Source: Geomobilibacter sp964432205 (GTDB lineage: Bacteria > Desulfobacterota > Desulfuromonadia > Geobacterales > DSM-12255). From it: DNA of 64,000 nucleotides. The stretch is from NCBI GenBank assembly GCA_964432205.1, contig CAYSMK010000021.1:25463-89462 (forward strand), read 5' to 3'. Made by a program: the position numbers and the translations under genes. Shown here piece by piece: positions 44,519 through 54,143 of the stretch (positions are counted from its first letter, which is position 1; each line of letters opens with the position of its first letter). The notes beneath the pieces were generated by a model. That model did not search any database. It was not told where the DNA came from and saw only the letters and a program-made list of their open reading frames with translations.

Positions 44519-47500
44519 TCACCATCTGCTGACCCCCAGTATCCGCTCCAGGATTACCACTGCATCGCCTACCGTTATCATTCCGTCAGGGGAGGGGCGG
44601 CCACCTTTCAGGGGGGCCACGTCGCCATGTCGCAACTGCGTTGCCGAGGGAGTTGCCCGGCCTACGGTTGCCTTCAGGCAGAGCAGGGCATCAGCGATGG
44701 TCGGCTCACCGCCACTCTGGTCGATGTCACCTTCCGGGTCGGTCTTGAATGACACGACGTACGGCGTGGCCAGTGGGTTTCCTGACATGTCGCCAATGCC
44801 GGTCGTCAGGGTCAGGGTGTAGTCGGTTGTGTACTCGAGAGAGGTTGGCTGTCCGCCTGCGTCTTTCGGTCTGAAGGTTGCGGTTTTGGTTGATGTGTCA
44901 TAGGTCACCGTACCGCCTACAGTCCCGGTTCCTTTGGTCAGCAGGACGGTGTTGGTATGTACGGTTGCCGGGTCCACGTCCTCCTTGAAGGTTATGGTGA
45001 TGGTTCCCGCAACGCTGAACTGTTCACCCTGCTCCGGTTGTGTCCTTGTGACCGTCGGCGCGACCGTGTCCACCACCCAGGCAAACGAAGCGGGGGCGGT
45101 CTCTGCGTTGCCGGCCAGGTCGAAAGCCTGTACCGTAAAGGCGTGGGCACCGTTGGCGAGACCAGTCAGATGCTGCGGCGGCGCGCAATCATAGGCCGGC
45201 TGGCTGTCCAGGCGGCAGCTGTATCTGGTTACGCTTTCACTGGCGGAATAGTTGACGGTGGGCGCGGTGATGTTGGAGTAGGGGAGGGGCGCCTGGCTGA
45301 ACGTGGTGACTGGTGGTGTATTGTCGATAGTAACGGTAAGTCCCGCCCCCGGCGTCTCCACCAGGTTGACGAGGTTGGTGGCGCGCGATCTGATGGTGTA
45401 GCTGCCATCGGCCGGGCCGTTCCAGGCAAGGCGCCAGCTGGACCACGGTGTGGCCGGCGAGACGGCCATGTCCGTCGCATCCGACCAGGTCAAGCCGCCG
45501 TCGAGGGAGACCTGGACCCTGTTGACGCCCAGCCCCTGGTCGGAGGCGGTGCCGTTCACCGTTAAGGCTGTCCCCCGGTAGTTGACGTACGGTGATACCC
45601 GTGCCGGGGTGACGGACGAAACCACCGATAGTGGCGGGGTGTTGTAGATGGTTACCGATGCTGCCGCCGACGTTGAGCCCAGGCTGTTTGCCCTGTCGGT
45701 TGCCCGCGACCGGAGCTTGTAGGTCACGCCGTTCTGGAGCGGCAAGGTCCAGGAGTAGCTCCAGTTGTCGCAGGTCGGGGTGGCTGGTTGTACCGTGTCG
45801 CAGGCGACCGCCCAACTGGTGCCGTCGTCAACGGAGATCTCGACCTTTCTGACCCCGGATGCCGTAAACCCGACCGCCCCGGGGTCGGTTGCCGTGCCGG
45901 TAACCAGATAGGTGATCCCGTTGAGCTGGGCGCCATTCGCCGGGGCGGTGATGGCTGCTGTCGGAGCGGTGTTGTCCACGATGACAGCGACCGAAGGATG
46001 GGTTGATTCCTTTCCGGCGTTGTCGAAGGCCCGCATGGCGATCGTGAACGGTGCATCGGGTGCGGGAAAGGTCCAGTTATAGCTCCAGTTTGACCACGGC
46101 CTGGCCGGGGCGACTGCATCGTCCGTGGCGACCGTCCAGGATATCCCCCCGTCGGTTGACACCTCCACCCGCTGCACGCCGGCACCAGGATCAAGGGCCG
46201 TGCCGGTGATCATCGTGCCGGTCCCGCTGGTGGCACTTCCGTTGGCGGGGCTGGTAATTGCCGGGACCGGTGGGTCGTTGTTCACCGCCACGGTCACGCT
46301 GGCCGGGGTGGTCTGGATGTTGTCGAGTTGGTCGATGGCCCGGACTTTGACCGCATAGGAGTTGTCGGCAGGCAGGGTCCAGGCGTAGCTCCAGGTCGAC
46401 CAGTCGTGGGCAAGGGAGGTGTCGACGGCATTGACCCAGGTGCCGTTGTTCACGGAAAACTGCACCTGCTTTATGCCGAGCCCGGTATCCGAGGCCGAGC
46501 CGGTAAAGGTGTGGGCAGTTCCGGTCAGGTAGGCGGGCGGAGGATCGATGGTGGCAACCGGCGGAACGTTGTCGACTATGTCGCCGGCCACCTGGAATGT
46601 TGGCGACTGGACGTTCCCGGCCCGGTCGGTGGCCCGTGACTCGATGGTATAGGTAAGGTAGCTGGCCGGGAGGTTCCAGGTGTAACTCCAGGCCGTGCAG
46701 CTGGGAGCAGTTGCCAGATCGCAGGCGGTAACCCAGGCAAGGCAGGGTGGGGCGGAACTGCTCGGCAGCATGCAGATCTCGACCTTCTGGACCCCCGAGC
46801 CGGTCGAATCGTCGGCCGTCCCGGTCACCAGATAGCTGCTTCCCTTGATCTTCTCGTTGGGAACCGGTGCGGTGATGATGGAGGTGGGGATGGTGCTGTT
46901 ATCCACCACAACCGTTATGGTAATCGGGGTGGAGGTCCGCCCCCCCTTGTCGGTTGCCTTGACGGAGATGGTGTAGCTGCCGTCGACCGGCAGGGTCCAG
47001 TCGTAGGTCCAGGCACCGGTGGCACTGTTGTACGTTGTCGCCTGCTGGTCGGGACCGCCGGAAATGGAGATGAGGATGACGGTCTCGTCCAGTATCCCTG
47101 CCCCTGCGTCCAGGGCCGTTCCCCTGACCGTGTAGGTGACCCCTTTGATGGCGCCGTTGTGTGCCGGCGCGGAGATCGTTACCACCGGCGGCAGGTTGTT
47201 CACCGCCACACCGGTCACGCTGGTAACCGGCGTCTGGTAGAACCCCAGGTTGTTCTGCGACCTGGACTGGACCGTGTACACGCCGTCCGCCGGCAGGGTC
47301 CAGTCGAAGTACCATTTGTCCCAGGTATTGTTTCCGGTGGGGGGAGGCTCCCTGGTAGCCAACTGCCAGGTTACGCCGTTGTCCGTGGAGATCCTGACCT
47401 CGGAGATCGTGATGCCGGTGCCGACGGCGGCCGAGGTGCCGGTGACCCTGCTCGTAATTCCGGCGATGATGGCGTTGGGCGCCGGGGCGGTGATCGAGCT

Positions 47501-49732
47501 TATGGGCGGGCTGACGCCGTTGCCGGTCAGGGTGGTATCCAGCTTGGCGGTCTGGGCGTCATCGCTGGTCACGGAAAGGGTGGCTGTCTTGGCCCCGTCT
47601 GATGTGGGGGTGAAGGAGACATTGAACAGGCACTGGTCGTTCCTGTTCAGCACCCTGGGGAGCGGCAGGCACTGGTTGCTGCCGGCCGGGATATCGAACA
47701 TCGCGGCATTGGTGCCGGACAGGGAAATCGCGGAAACCGTCAATGGGACCGTGCCGGTGTTGGTCAGGGTGAACGGTCTGGTGTCCGTTGCATTCAGGTT
47801 GACGTAGCCGAAATTGAACGGGCTCGGGGTCACGACTGCGGTACCACTCAGCGTGATCGCCGAAACACCGCCGCCGGTGCTGCCGGCAAAGAGTTTGCGT
47901 GGCGGGGCCGAGTCGAGGGCCATGGACTGAAGGTTCAGGTTGGCAAGCCCGCTGTTGATGGTGAGCCAGTTCAGCCCGCCGTCCGTACTGATCGACGCCC
48001 CGCCGCCATAGATCGCTGCCGCCACAACCTGGACATCTCCGGCCATGGCGCGTACATCGTTGCCGGAGAGCCCGCTAGCACTCCACCCCGGTGCGGCCAC
48101 AGGACTCTTGAACACGCCGTCCGCGGTGCCTGCATAGATGTCCGTTCCGACGATGGAGAGGGACTTTATCTTCTTGCCGTTGCCGGATAGGCCGGTGTTG
48201 AAGGCGGACCAGGTCGTCCCGCTGTCCGTCGACATGTAGACGCCGAGGCCGCTTTCGTCCCCTGCAAAAACCGATGACGGAGTCGCCGGATCGAGTGCGA
48301 CCGCCGATACGCGCAGGCTCAGTCCCATGATGGAGAGCGTAGACCAGGCACCACCGTTGTTGACGGTCTTGGAGAGGCCGGTTGCCGTTCCCGCGTAGGC
48401 CGTTGCCGGGGTCGCGTTGTCGATCGCCAGGGAGAGAACTGTCTCCCCGGGAAGTCCGGATGAACCCCAGTTGGTGCCGCCGTCCGTGGTCCGGAAGATG
48501 CCGCTGCCTGCGGTTCCGACATAGGCGTTGGTCGTCGATCCCGGTTCGAAGGCGGCAACGGTTGCCTGGTAATTCGTTAGCCCGCTGTTGGTGGGCGCCC
48601 AGCTTCCGCCGGAGTCGGGGCTCCGGTAGACGCCACCTCCAGCGGAGCCGGCAAGGTAGTAGGTGGGGGAGAGGGCCACCGATGCGATGTCGGTTGCTGC
48701 CATGCCGCTGTTCGTCTGGCTCCAGGAATCACCGCCATTGGTGCTGATATAGACCCCGCTCCCGGTTCCGGCAAAGACGATGGGGGTGTTCGCGGGGGCG
48801 ACGGAGGCCAAGGCCAGGGTGTGGGCGTTGTCCAGTCCCGCCGATTGGTCGGTCCATGTGCCGCCCTTGTCCAGGCTGCGAAACAGGCCGGCATCAGTGC
48901 CGACAAAACTGGAAGTGCCGATGAGGAGCGTATTGATTGACTGGTTGGTGAGGCCGGTGTTGGCGGTCCCCCAGCTTCCGGCACCCAGGGTGAAGGTGAA
49001 AATCCCTCCGGCGGCAGTGCCGGCGTAGATGTTGGCGGGCGTTGCCGGATCCAGCGCAAGCGCCCTGATATCGGTGTCGGTGAGGTCGGTGGTTGTCAAC
49101 AGAGCCCAGGTCCCGCCGCTGTCGCTGCTCTGAAAGACACCCCGTCCCGTGACCGCTGCGTACAGGTTGGCCGGCGTGACCGGATCGATTGCCAGCGCCG
49201 CGACCTGCAGGCTGGACAGTCCGGTGTTGCGGCTGATCCAACTGGTTCCGCCGTCAGAGCTGACGAATACCCCCCTGTCGCCGGTGCCGATATAGATCTT
49301 GGTTGGAGTGCTGCTTTTGTCAATGCTTATGGCCTTGACCGGAGAGCCCGGGTTGGTGAGGGTTGTCCCGACGTTCTGCCATGAGGTGCCGCCGTTGGTG
49401 GTCTTGAAGATGCCGGCAGCTGTTCCCGCATAGACGATGTCCGCCACGTTCGGATCGCTGGAGTCGATGGCGACGGTATTGATGGCGGTGCTGGTCAGGC
49501 CGGTATTTTTGACGGTCCAAGTCGCCCCGCTGTTCCCGCTCCTGTAGATGCCGCCGCCCTGGGTGCCGGCATAGAGGATATTGCTGTTGCCCGACATTGC
49601 CAGGGCGGTGATGACTGCTCCCTGGGGGCCAGTGCTCGTCCATATGTTTGTCTGCACGGCCAAGGCGTTTCCGGCAAGGCTCAGGAAGATGACTGACAGC
49701 AGGGCAATGGTAGGAACTGTTCGTAAGCGCAT
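44519..49732 (-). CDS. Giant secreted BNR/Ig-like protein with C-terminal dockerin-like domain
   Basis: The 1,737-residue protein starts at the ATG at 49732, giving a signal peptide (MRLRTVPTIALLSVIFLSLA, then GNALA). Residues about 30-660 hold more than ten BNR/sortilin-type repeats (for example SSDGGTSWISRNTGLS). An ASH/HYDIN-like unit follows near 690. About seven bacterial Ig-like domains of roughly 95 residues cover 790-1560, each with a pattern VEISTDGG..W..A. An SbsA-type Ig domain (TVTRTQPEQGEQF) follows near 1570. The final 70 residues have two dockerin-like calcium repeats (DIDQSGGEPTIADALLCL and DGMITVGDAVVILERIL). It probably forms a surface adhesin or scaffold. Confidence 0.9.
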   Translation of the reverse strand: MRLRTVPTIALLSVIFLSLAGNALAVQTNIWTSTGPQGAVITALAMSGNSNILYAGTQGGGIYRSGNSGATWTVKNTGLTSTAINTVAIDSSDPNVADIVYAGTAAGIFKTTNGGTSWQNVGTTLTNPGSPVKAISIDKSSTPTKIYIGTGDRGVFVSSDGGTSWISRNTGLSSLQVAALAIDPVTPANLYAAVTGRGVFQSSDSGGTWALLTTTDLTDTDIRALALDPATPANIYAGTAAGGIFTFTLGAGSWGTANTGLTNQSINTLLIGTSSFVGTDAGLFRSLDKGGTWTDQSAGLDNAHTLALASVAPANTPIVFAGTGSGVYISTNGGDSWSQTNSGMAATDIASVALSPTYYLAGSAGGGVYRSPDSGGSWAPTNSGLTNYQATVAAFEPGSTTNAYVGTAGSGIFRTTDGGTNWGSSGLPGETVLSLAIDNATPATAYAGTATGLSKTVNNGGAWSTLSIMGLSLRVSAVALDPATPSSVFAGDESGLGVYMSTDSGTTWSAFNTGLSGNGKKIKSLSIVGTDIYAGTADGVFKSPVAAPGWSASGLSGNDVRAMAGDVQVVAAAIYGGGASISTDGGLNWLTINSGLANLNLQSMALDSAPPRKLFAGSTGGGVSAITLSGTAVVTPSPFNFGYVNLNATDTRPFTLTNTGTVPLTVSAISLSGTNAAMFDIPAGSNQCLPLPRVLNRNDQCLFNVSFTPTSDGAKTATLSVTSDDAQTAKLDTTLTGNGVSPPISSITAPAPNAIIAGITSRVTGTSAAVGTGITISEVRISTDNGVTWQLATREPPPTGNNTWDKWYFDWTLPADGVYTVQSRSQNNLGFYQTPVTSVTGVAVNNLPPVVTISAPAHNGAIKGVTYTVRGTALDAGAGILDETVILISISGGPDQQATTYNSATGAWTYDWTLPVDGSYTISVKATDKGGRTSTPITITVVVDNSTIPTSIITAPVPNEKIKGSSYLVTGTADDSTGSGVQKVEICMLPSSSAPPCLAWVTACDLATAPSCTAWSYTWNLPASYLTYTIESRATDRAGNVQSPTFQVAGDIVDNVPPVATIDPPPAYLTGTAHTFTGSASDTGLGIKQVQFSVNNGTWVNAVDTSLAHDWSTWSYAWTLPADNSYAVKVRAIDQLDNIQTTPASVTVAVNNDPPVPAITSPANGSATSGTGTMITGTALDPGAGVQRVEVSTDGGISWTVATDDAVAPARPWSNWSYNWTFPAPDAPFTIAMRAFDNAGKESTHPSVAVIVDNTAPTAAITAPANGAQLNGITYLVTGTATDPGAVGFTASGVRKVEISVDDGTSWAVACDTVQPATPTCDNWSYSWTLPLQNGVTYKLRSRATDRANSLGSTSAAASVTIYNTPPLSVVSSVTPARVSPYVNYRGTALTVNGTASDQGLGVNRVQVSLDGGLTWSDATDMAVSPATPWSSWRLAWNGPADGSYTIRSRATNLVNLVETPGAGLTVTIDNTPPVTTFSQAPLPYSNITAPTVNYSASESVTRYSCRLDSQPAYDCAPPQHLTGLANGAHAFTVQAFDLAGNAETAPASFAWVVDTVAPTVTRTQPEQGEQFSVAGTITITFKEDVDPATVHTNTVLLTKGTGTVGGTVTYDTSTKTATFRPKDAGGQPTSLEYTTDYTLTLTTGIGDMSGNPLATPYVVSFKTDPEGDIDQSGGEPTIADALLCLKATVGRATPSATQLRHGDVAPLKGGRPSPDGMITVGDAVVILERILGVSRW

Positions 49733-49960
49733 AGGGCCAAATCCCGTAAGATTTCTCTGTAACGTCATCAGATTAGTGACATTGATGGAAAATATTGCGT
49801 ATGCAAAGATTATGCAATTCGGCGCATGGCCCCTTTGCACAGCGTCGCCAGCGCCTACAGGTACGCATATACCGTACATTTGCGGGAGGGATGAAGGGGT
49901 GCGAAAAAAAAGCGGTGGGAAGATCGGTGGTAAGTATTGACCGGTGGGTTGATTGTTGTG
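49733..49960. other. Intergenic region between selA and the giant surface gene
   Basis: This 228-bp gap lies downstream of selA and upstream of the giant gene. It contains no recognised gene or clear hairpin. The promoter of the giant gene must lie here, but no strong sigma-70 match is seen. Confidence 0.5.
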
Positions 49961-51355
49961 TCAATCTCTTGACAAGACCTGAAGACCTTCGGTCAGGTAT
50001 GGCAGATCGTCGTCCAGGATGGTCCGGACATCCAGGAGAAAGGAGTCCCTGTGGATGCGGCCGATGATCGGCACCGGGCAGGCGCGCAGCCGTGCCTCGA
50101 TCTCCTGGGCGGAAAGGCCTTCGACAGCGACGCTGAGGAGAGCGGTGGGCAGCTGGAGCAGCGGCAGGGAGCCACCGCCGGCCTGTGACGTTCCTTTGAC
50201 GATGGCAAGATGAACGGCATCCGGCAGTCGGCGTTGCAGCCGGCCGGCGAGTGACCTGGCCCGGGCAGTGAGCGTCTTCTCTGTGGCTGTGAGCATCCTG
50301 AGAGTCGGAATTTCGGCAAGGGCCTGCCGTTCGTCGCGGTAGAGACGCAGTGTCCCTTCCAGGGTGGCCAGGGTGAGCTTGTCGACCCTGAGCGCCCGCA
50401 GCAGCGGGTGTTTTTTCATCGGGTCGATGAACGCCCTTCTGCCGACGATGATACCGGTTTGCGGTCCACCCAGCAGCTTGTCGCCACTGAAGGTGACCAC
50501 ATCCATTCCTGCCCGGACATACTCCCGGACCGTTGTCTCGTCGCAGCCGATGAGCGGTCGCAGATCGACCAGGTTGCCGCTGCCGGCATCGACCATGGTC
50601 GGCATGCCGACTTCACGACCGAGCGTTGCCAGCTCCGATGCCGTTACCTCGGCAGTGAAGCCGACGATGGCGAAGTTGCTGCAGTGAACCTTCAGGAGCA
50701 GTCCGGTCTGTTCGGTCATGGCCAGCCGGTAATCCTTCAGGTGGGTCCGGTTGGTGGTTCCCACCTCCCGCAGCTGCACACCGCTTTGTGCCATGACGTC
50801 GGGAATGCGGAATGCCCCGCCGATCTCCACCAGTTCCCCCCGGGAGACAATGGCCTCGCGGCCGGATGCGATTGAAGAGAGTGACAGCAGGACTGCGGCG
50901 GCGTTGTTGTTCACCACCAGCGCCGCTTCGGCGCCGGTCAGTTCGCACAGCAGTTCTTCCACATGGCTGTAGCGAGTGCCCCGCAAGCCGGTGGCAAGAT
51001 CCATTTCCAGGTTGGAATAGCCGAAGGCGATTTCGTCAAGCTGTTTTCTGACACTGGGGGGGAGTGGCGAGCGGCCGAGATTGGTATGGAGGACGATGCC
51101 GGTACCGTTTACGACCCGGCGCAGGTGAGAGGTCGTCTGCAGGGAGAGTTCCTGCTCGATACGTGCCGACAGTGCGGTGTCGGACAGCGATTCCCGGATG
51201 AGGGTGCCGTTCCGGGCCTCGGTTCTGAGGGCGGCGAGTACGGTCCGGATTACCTGGAGAACGACCTGCCGCGGATGTACTGACAAAAGCGCCGTGACGG
51301 ACGGAAGCAGGAGGAGTCGGTCAACCTTGGGGATGGCGCGGAACAGTTGGGACAC
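49961..51355 (-). CDS. selA: L-seryl-tRNA(Sec) selenium transferase
   Basis: The 464-residue PLP enzyme converts seryl-tRNA(Sec) to selenocysteinyl-tRNA(Sec) using selenophosphate. The motif with the PLP lysine is VVTFSGDKLLGGPQTGII near residue 287. NGTGIVLHTNLGRSPLP near 82 and VVNNNAAAVLL near 147 are also typical. The length is normal for the family. selB, selC and selD are not in the window. Its presence shows that this organism uses Sec and supports the selenoprotein call at 57946-58512. It follows the GntR-type regulator by 13 bp and is probably co-transcribed with it. Confidence 0.96.
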   Translation of the reverse strand: MSQLFRAIPKVDRLLLLPSVTALLSVHPRQVVLQVIRTVLAALRTEARNGTLIRESLSDTALSARIEQELSLQTTSHLRRVVNGTGIVLHTNLGRSPLPPSVRKQLDEIAFGYSNLEMDLATGLRGTRYSHVEELLCELTGAEAALVVNNNAAAVLLSLSSIASGREAIVSRGELVEIGGAFRIPDVMAQSGVQLREVGTTNRTHLKDYRLAMTEQTGLLLKVHCSNFAIVGFTAEVTASELATLGREVGMPTMVDAGSGNLVDLRPLIGCDETTVREYVRAGMDVVTFSGDKLLGGPQTGIIVGRRAFIDPMKKHPLLRALRVDKLTLATLEGTLRLYRDERQALAEIPTLRMLTATEKTLTARARSLAGRLQRRLPDAVHLAIVKGTSQAGGGSLPLLQLPTALLSVAVEGLSAQEIEARLRACPVPIIGRIHRDSFLLDVRTILDDDLPYLTEGLQVLSRD

Positions 51356-51368
51356 GTGGCCTCCCGGT

Positions 51369-52076
51369 CTAGAGGTCCATCTGCAGGGAGGCCAGTTGTT
51401 CTGCGACGTTAACGGGCGGTTTTTCCTCGTTGCCGTGCATCAGGACCTTGCCGCCGTATTCGGCATTCTTGCGAACCAACTGCTCTGCCTGTTCGGCATC
51501 GCGGTCGCGGAACGCTTCGATGATCTTGTCGTGTTCCTGCACGGAGATGGCCATGCGCCCGGGCAGGCTCAGAGAGGTGAGGCGGAGCCGCTGGAACTTG
51601 CCCAGCAGGCTCGATATGAGATCGTGGAGCTTTTCGTTGTCCGCTGCCTTGATGAACAGCTCGTGGAACTCGTTGTGGGTCTTGAAGAAGTGCTTTATGT
51701 CGTCCTCTTTGGCCAGTTGCCGGAGTTTGTCGTTGATGGCCTTGAGTCTGTCGATCTCCTTGTCGCTCAGGTTTTCGCATGCCTTGCGGGCCGCATACCC
51801 TTCCAGGATGCTCTTGATGGCGTAAAACTCTTCGATCTCCTTTGGCGAGAACGAAACCACCACCGCTCCCTTGCGCGGAATCACCACCAGAAATCCTTCT
51901 GACTCCAACTGACGGAATGCCTCCCGGATCGGGGTGCGGCTGATGCCGAAACGTTCCGCCAGTTCCGGTTCTGCAACCTTCTCGCCCGGCTTGAGGCTTC
52001 CCTTGATGATCGCTTCCCGGATGGTTTCCAGGATCTTTTCTCTCAGGGTAAGGTGTTTTTCAGTAACTTTTCTCAT
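51369..52076 (-). CDS. GntR-family regulator (FadR/FCD subfamily)
   Basis: The 235-residue regulator has an N-terminal winged helix (EPELAERFGISRTPIREAFR near residue 36) and a C-terminal FCD ligand domain (metal-type histidines in THNEFHELFIKAADN near 134 and VQEHDKIIEAFRDRD near 180). FCD regulators usually respond to organic acids. Its own promoter overlaps a perfect TGTATAC palindrome, so autoregulation is likely. A similar site lies upstream of the XRE regulator of the propionyl-CoA operon. The gene is followed by selA with a 13-bp gap. Confidence 0.93.
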   Translation of the reverse strand: MRKVTEKHLTLREKILETIREAIIKGSLKPGEKVAEPELAERFGISRTPIREAFRQLESEGFLVVIPRKGAVVVSFSPKEIEEFYAIKSILEGYAARKACENLSDKEIDRLKAINDKLRQLAKEDDIKHFFKTHNEFHELFIKAADNEKLHDLISSLLGKFQRLRLTSLSLPGRMAISVQEHDKIIEAFRDRDAEQAEQLVRKNAEYGGKVLMHGNEEKPPVNVAEQLASLQMDL

Positions 52077-52106
52077 GAATGTGCCTCAATGTAACGACGT
52101 TGTGTT

Positions 52107-52134
52107 ATTGTATACAGTATACATAAAATGTCAA
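52107..52134 (-). promoter_or_regulatory. GntR promoter with overlapping operator palindrome
   Basis: On the minus strand TTGACA (52134-52129) and TACAAT (52112-52107) are 16 bp apart, a strong sigma-70 match. The palindrome TGTATACAGTATACA (52109-52123) overlaps the spacer and -10 box. Binding there would block the polymerase, which fits repression. Confidence 0.75.
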
Positions 52135-52257
52135 GAACTTCCCCAATGCCCCTTGTGAATGAGAGGGGGTTCATGGGAGCGGTTTCCTGGATAACCGTTT
52201 AAAAAGGCTTGCCTTGCGTATTTGCGCAGGGTAATCTATGGCCGCCCGAGGGAGTCC

Positions 52258-53313
52258 ATGGATCCTGTACGACATCTGAAAGTTTCCTTTGTGGTGTTGG
52301 CCCTTCTGATGACGGTCGGCACCACCGGTTATATGGTCATAGAGGGGTGGAGCCCCCTTGATTCCCTCTATATGACGGTCATTACCCTCGGCACCGTCGG
52401 CTTTCGGGAGATCACCCCGCTCAGCGATATCGGCAAGCTTTTCACGATTCTCCTCATCATCGTCGGTGTCGGTGTCATCGGCTACATTGTGGGGAGTCTG
52501 GCCCAGATCATGTTCGAGGGGCAGTTTCAGCGCATCATCGGGAGAAAAAAGGTGGAAAAGAAGATTCTCGCACTGAGCGACCACTATATCATCTGCGGCT
52601 TCGGGCGAATCGGCGCGCTCATCTGTAAGGAGTTTGCCGCCAAGCCGCTGCAGTTCGTGGTGATCGAAAAACACCCGGAAGTGCATGAACGGCTGCACCA
52701 GGAGGAGTACCTGCATATCCGCGGTGATGCGACCGAGGATGATACGCTGCTCCGGGCAGGCATCAAGCGGGCCAAGGGACTGATCTCGGTGGTCACCTCC
52801 GATACGGAGAACGTCTACATTACCCTGACCGCCCGCGGTCTCAACCCCGACCTGTTCATCCTGGCCCGCTCCGGGGAGGAAGGGTCGGAGATAAAGCTGA
52901 AGCGTGCCGGTGCCAACAAGGTGGTCTCTCCCTATCTGATCGGCGGCGGTCGGATGGCCCAGGCGGTACTGCGGCCCAATGTGGTCGATTTTATCGAGAT
53001 AGCCACGGGCCGTGAACACTTGGAACTGCAGATGGAGGAGATCATTATCCCCGAGGAATCCGCCTTTGTCGGGGAGAATCTGGTCGGGGCCGGATTCAGA
53101 AAAGAGATCGGGGTCATTATTGTCGGGATCAAGAAAACGAACGGCAGAATGGTCTTCAATCCCGATTCCCATACGAAGATCGAGGCCCTCGATACCTTGA
53201 TCGTACTGGGGGACCCGTCATCCATAACCAAGCTGGAAGAGGTCGTCAGCTGCGGGGCAAGCGCTGCCGCGGTCATCAACAAACAGAAAAAGGATCAACT
53301 ACACCATGCCTAG
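52258..53313 (+). CDS. Ion channel with RCK/TrkA domains (potassium channel)
   Basis: The 351-residue protein has two membrane helices around a pore loop and a cytosolic RCK domain. The selectivity filter is TLGTVGF near residue 45, a variant of the TVGYG signature. The Rossmann part begins CGFGRIG near 120, and a TrkA-C domain follows near 265-340. Such proteins are ligand-gated potassium channels like MthK. The ATG at 52258 has GAGGGAG upstream. It is divergent from the GntR gene and overlaps the next gene by 8 bp. Confidence 0.92.
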   Translation: MDPVRHLKVSFVVLALLMTVGTTGYMVIEGWSPLDSLYMTVITLGTVGFREITPLSDIGKLFTILLIIVGVGVIGYIVGSLAQIMFEGQFQRIIGRKKVEKKILALSDHYIICGFGRIGALICKEFAAKPLQFVVIEKHPEVHERLHQEEYLHIRGDATEDDTLLRAGIKRAKGLISVVTSDTENVYITLTARGLNPDLFILARSGEEGSEIKLKRAGANKVVSPYLIGGGRMAQAVLRPNVVDFIEIATGREHLELQMEEIIIPEESAFVGENLVGAGFRKEIGVIIVGIKKTNGRMVFNPDSHTKIEALDTLIVLGDPSSITKLEEVVSCGASAAAVINKQKKDQLHHA

Positions 53314-54073
53314 CATGCTTTGCGCCCATGTCCCGTTTTCCCGTCTCGGGGAGAGCCTGGATTTCCTGGTGGAACGGCGCCTGAACCCGGAAATATTCCT
53401 TTCGGCTGAGATGCTCGAGGCGCTCGTTCCCGAACAGGTGCAGGCTGTGGCCGCGGCGTTGACGGCCAACGGGCTCACGGCAACCATCCATGCGCCGTTC
53501 ATTGACCTGAACCCCGGCTCTGACGAGCAACTGCTGAGGGAGGCGACACGTTTACGGTTCCGGCAGGTGGCCGAAGTGGCTCGCATCATCAAACCCCGCG
53601 TCATGGTCTTCCATCCCGGCTACGACCGATGGCGTTACGGAGAGCGGCAGGAAAGCTGGCTGCGTCACAGTATTCCGCTGTGGTCCGAGATTTTGGACCT
53701 GACCGCCGACAGTGGCTGCACCATTGCGGTGGAGAACATCTTCGAGGAGGAGCCGTCGACGCTGGTGGCGCTCATCGAGGCGATCGACTCTCCCCGGTTC
53801 CGACATTGTTTCGATACCGGTCACTGGAACCTGTTTCACAAGGTGTCGATGGAGGAGTGGTTTTCCGCGCTGGGACCGCACATCGTTGAAACCCATATCC
53901 ATGACAATGCCGGAACCAAGGACGATCATGCCCCGATCGGTGACGGGACGATAGATTTTGGCACATTCTTTACGCTTCTGGCGCGGTATGCTCCGGATGT
54001 GGTCTGGACAATTGAGGCGCACAGCAGGGAAAAGCTGGAACGGGCCTTGCATCGTTTAGCACCATTTATTTGA
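53306..54073 (+). CDS. TIM-barrel sugar isomerase/AP endonuclease family 2-like protein
   Basis: The 255-residue product has the AP_endonuc_2/xylose isomerase-like TIM-barrel fold. Metal-binding residues are visible as H in TIHAPFIDLNPG near 61, H in MVFHPGYD near 103, E in IAVENIFEEE near 145, H/D in CFDTGHWN near 172 and H in VETHIHDNAG near 197. The substrate cannot be named; it may be a sugar phosphate or DNA AP site. It overlaps the potassium channel gene by 8 bp, so the two are co-translated. Confidence 0.85.
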   Translation: MPSMLCAHVPFSRLGESLDFLVERRLNPEIFLSAEMLEALVPEQVQAVAAALTANGLTATIHAPFIDLNPGSDEQLLREATRLRFRQVAEVARIIKPRVMVFHPGYDRWRYGERQESWLRHSIPLWSEILDLTADSGCTIAVENIFEEEPSTLVALIEAIDSPRFRHCFDTGHWNLFHKVSMEEWFSALGPHIVETHIHDNAGTKDDHAPIGDGTIDFGTFFTLLARYAPDVVWTIEAHSREKLERALHRLAPFI

Positions 54074-54143
54074 TATCGATTAACGTATAATTTCTATTTA
54101 AATTAGTCGGGAAGCGGCTTCGCGGCCCAGGAGGTAGTTCGCC

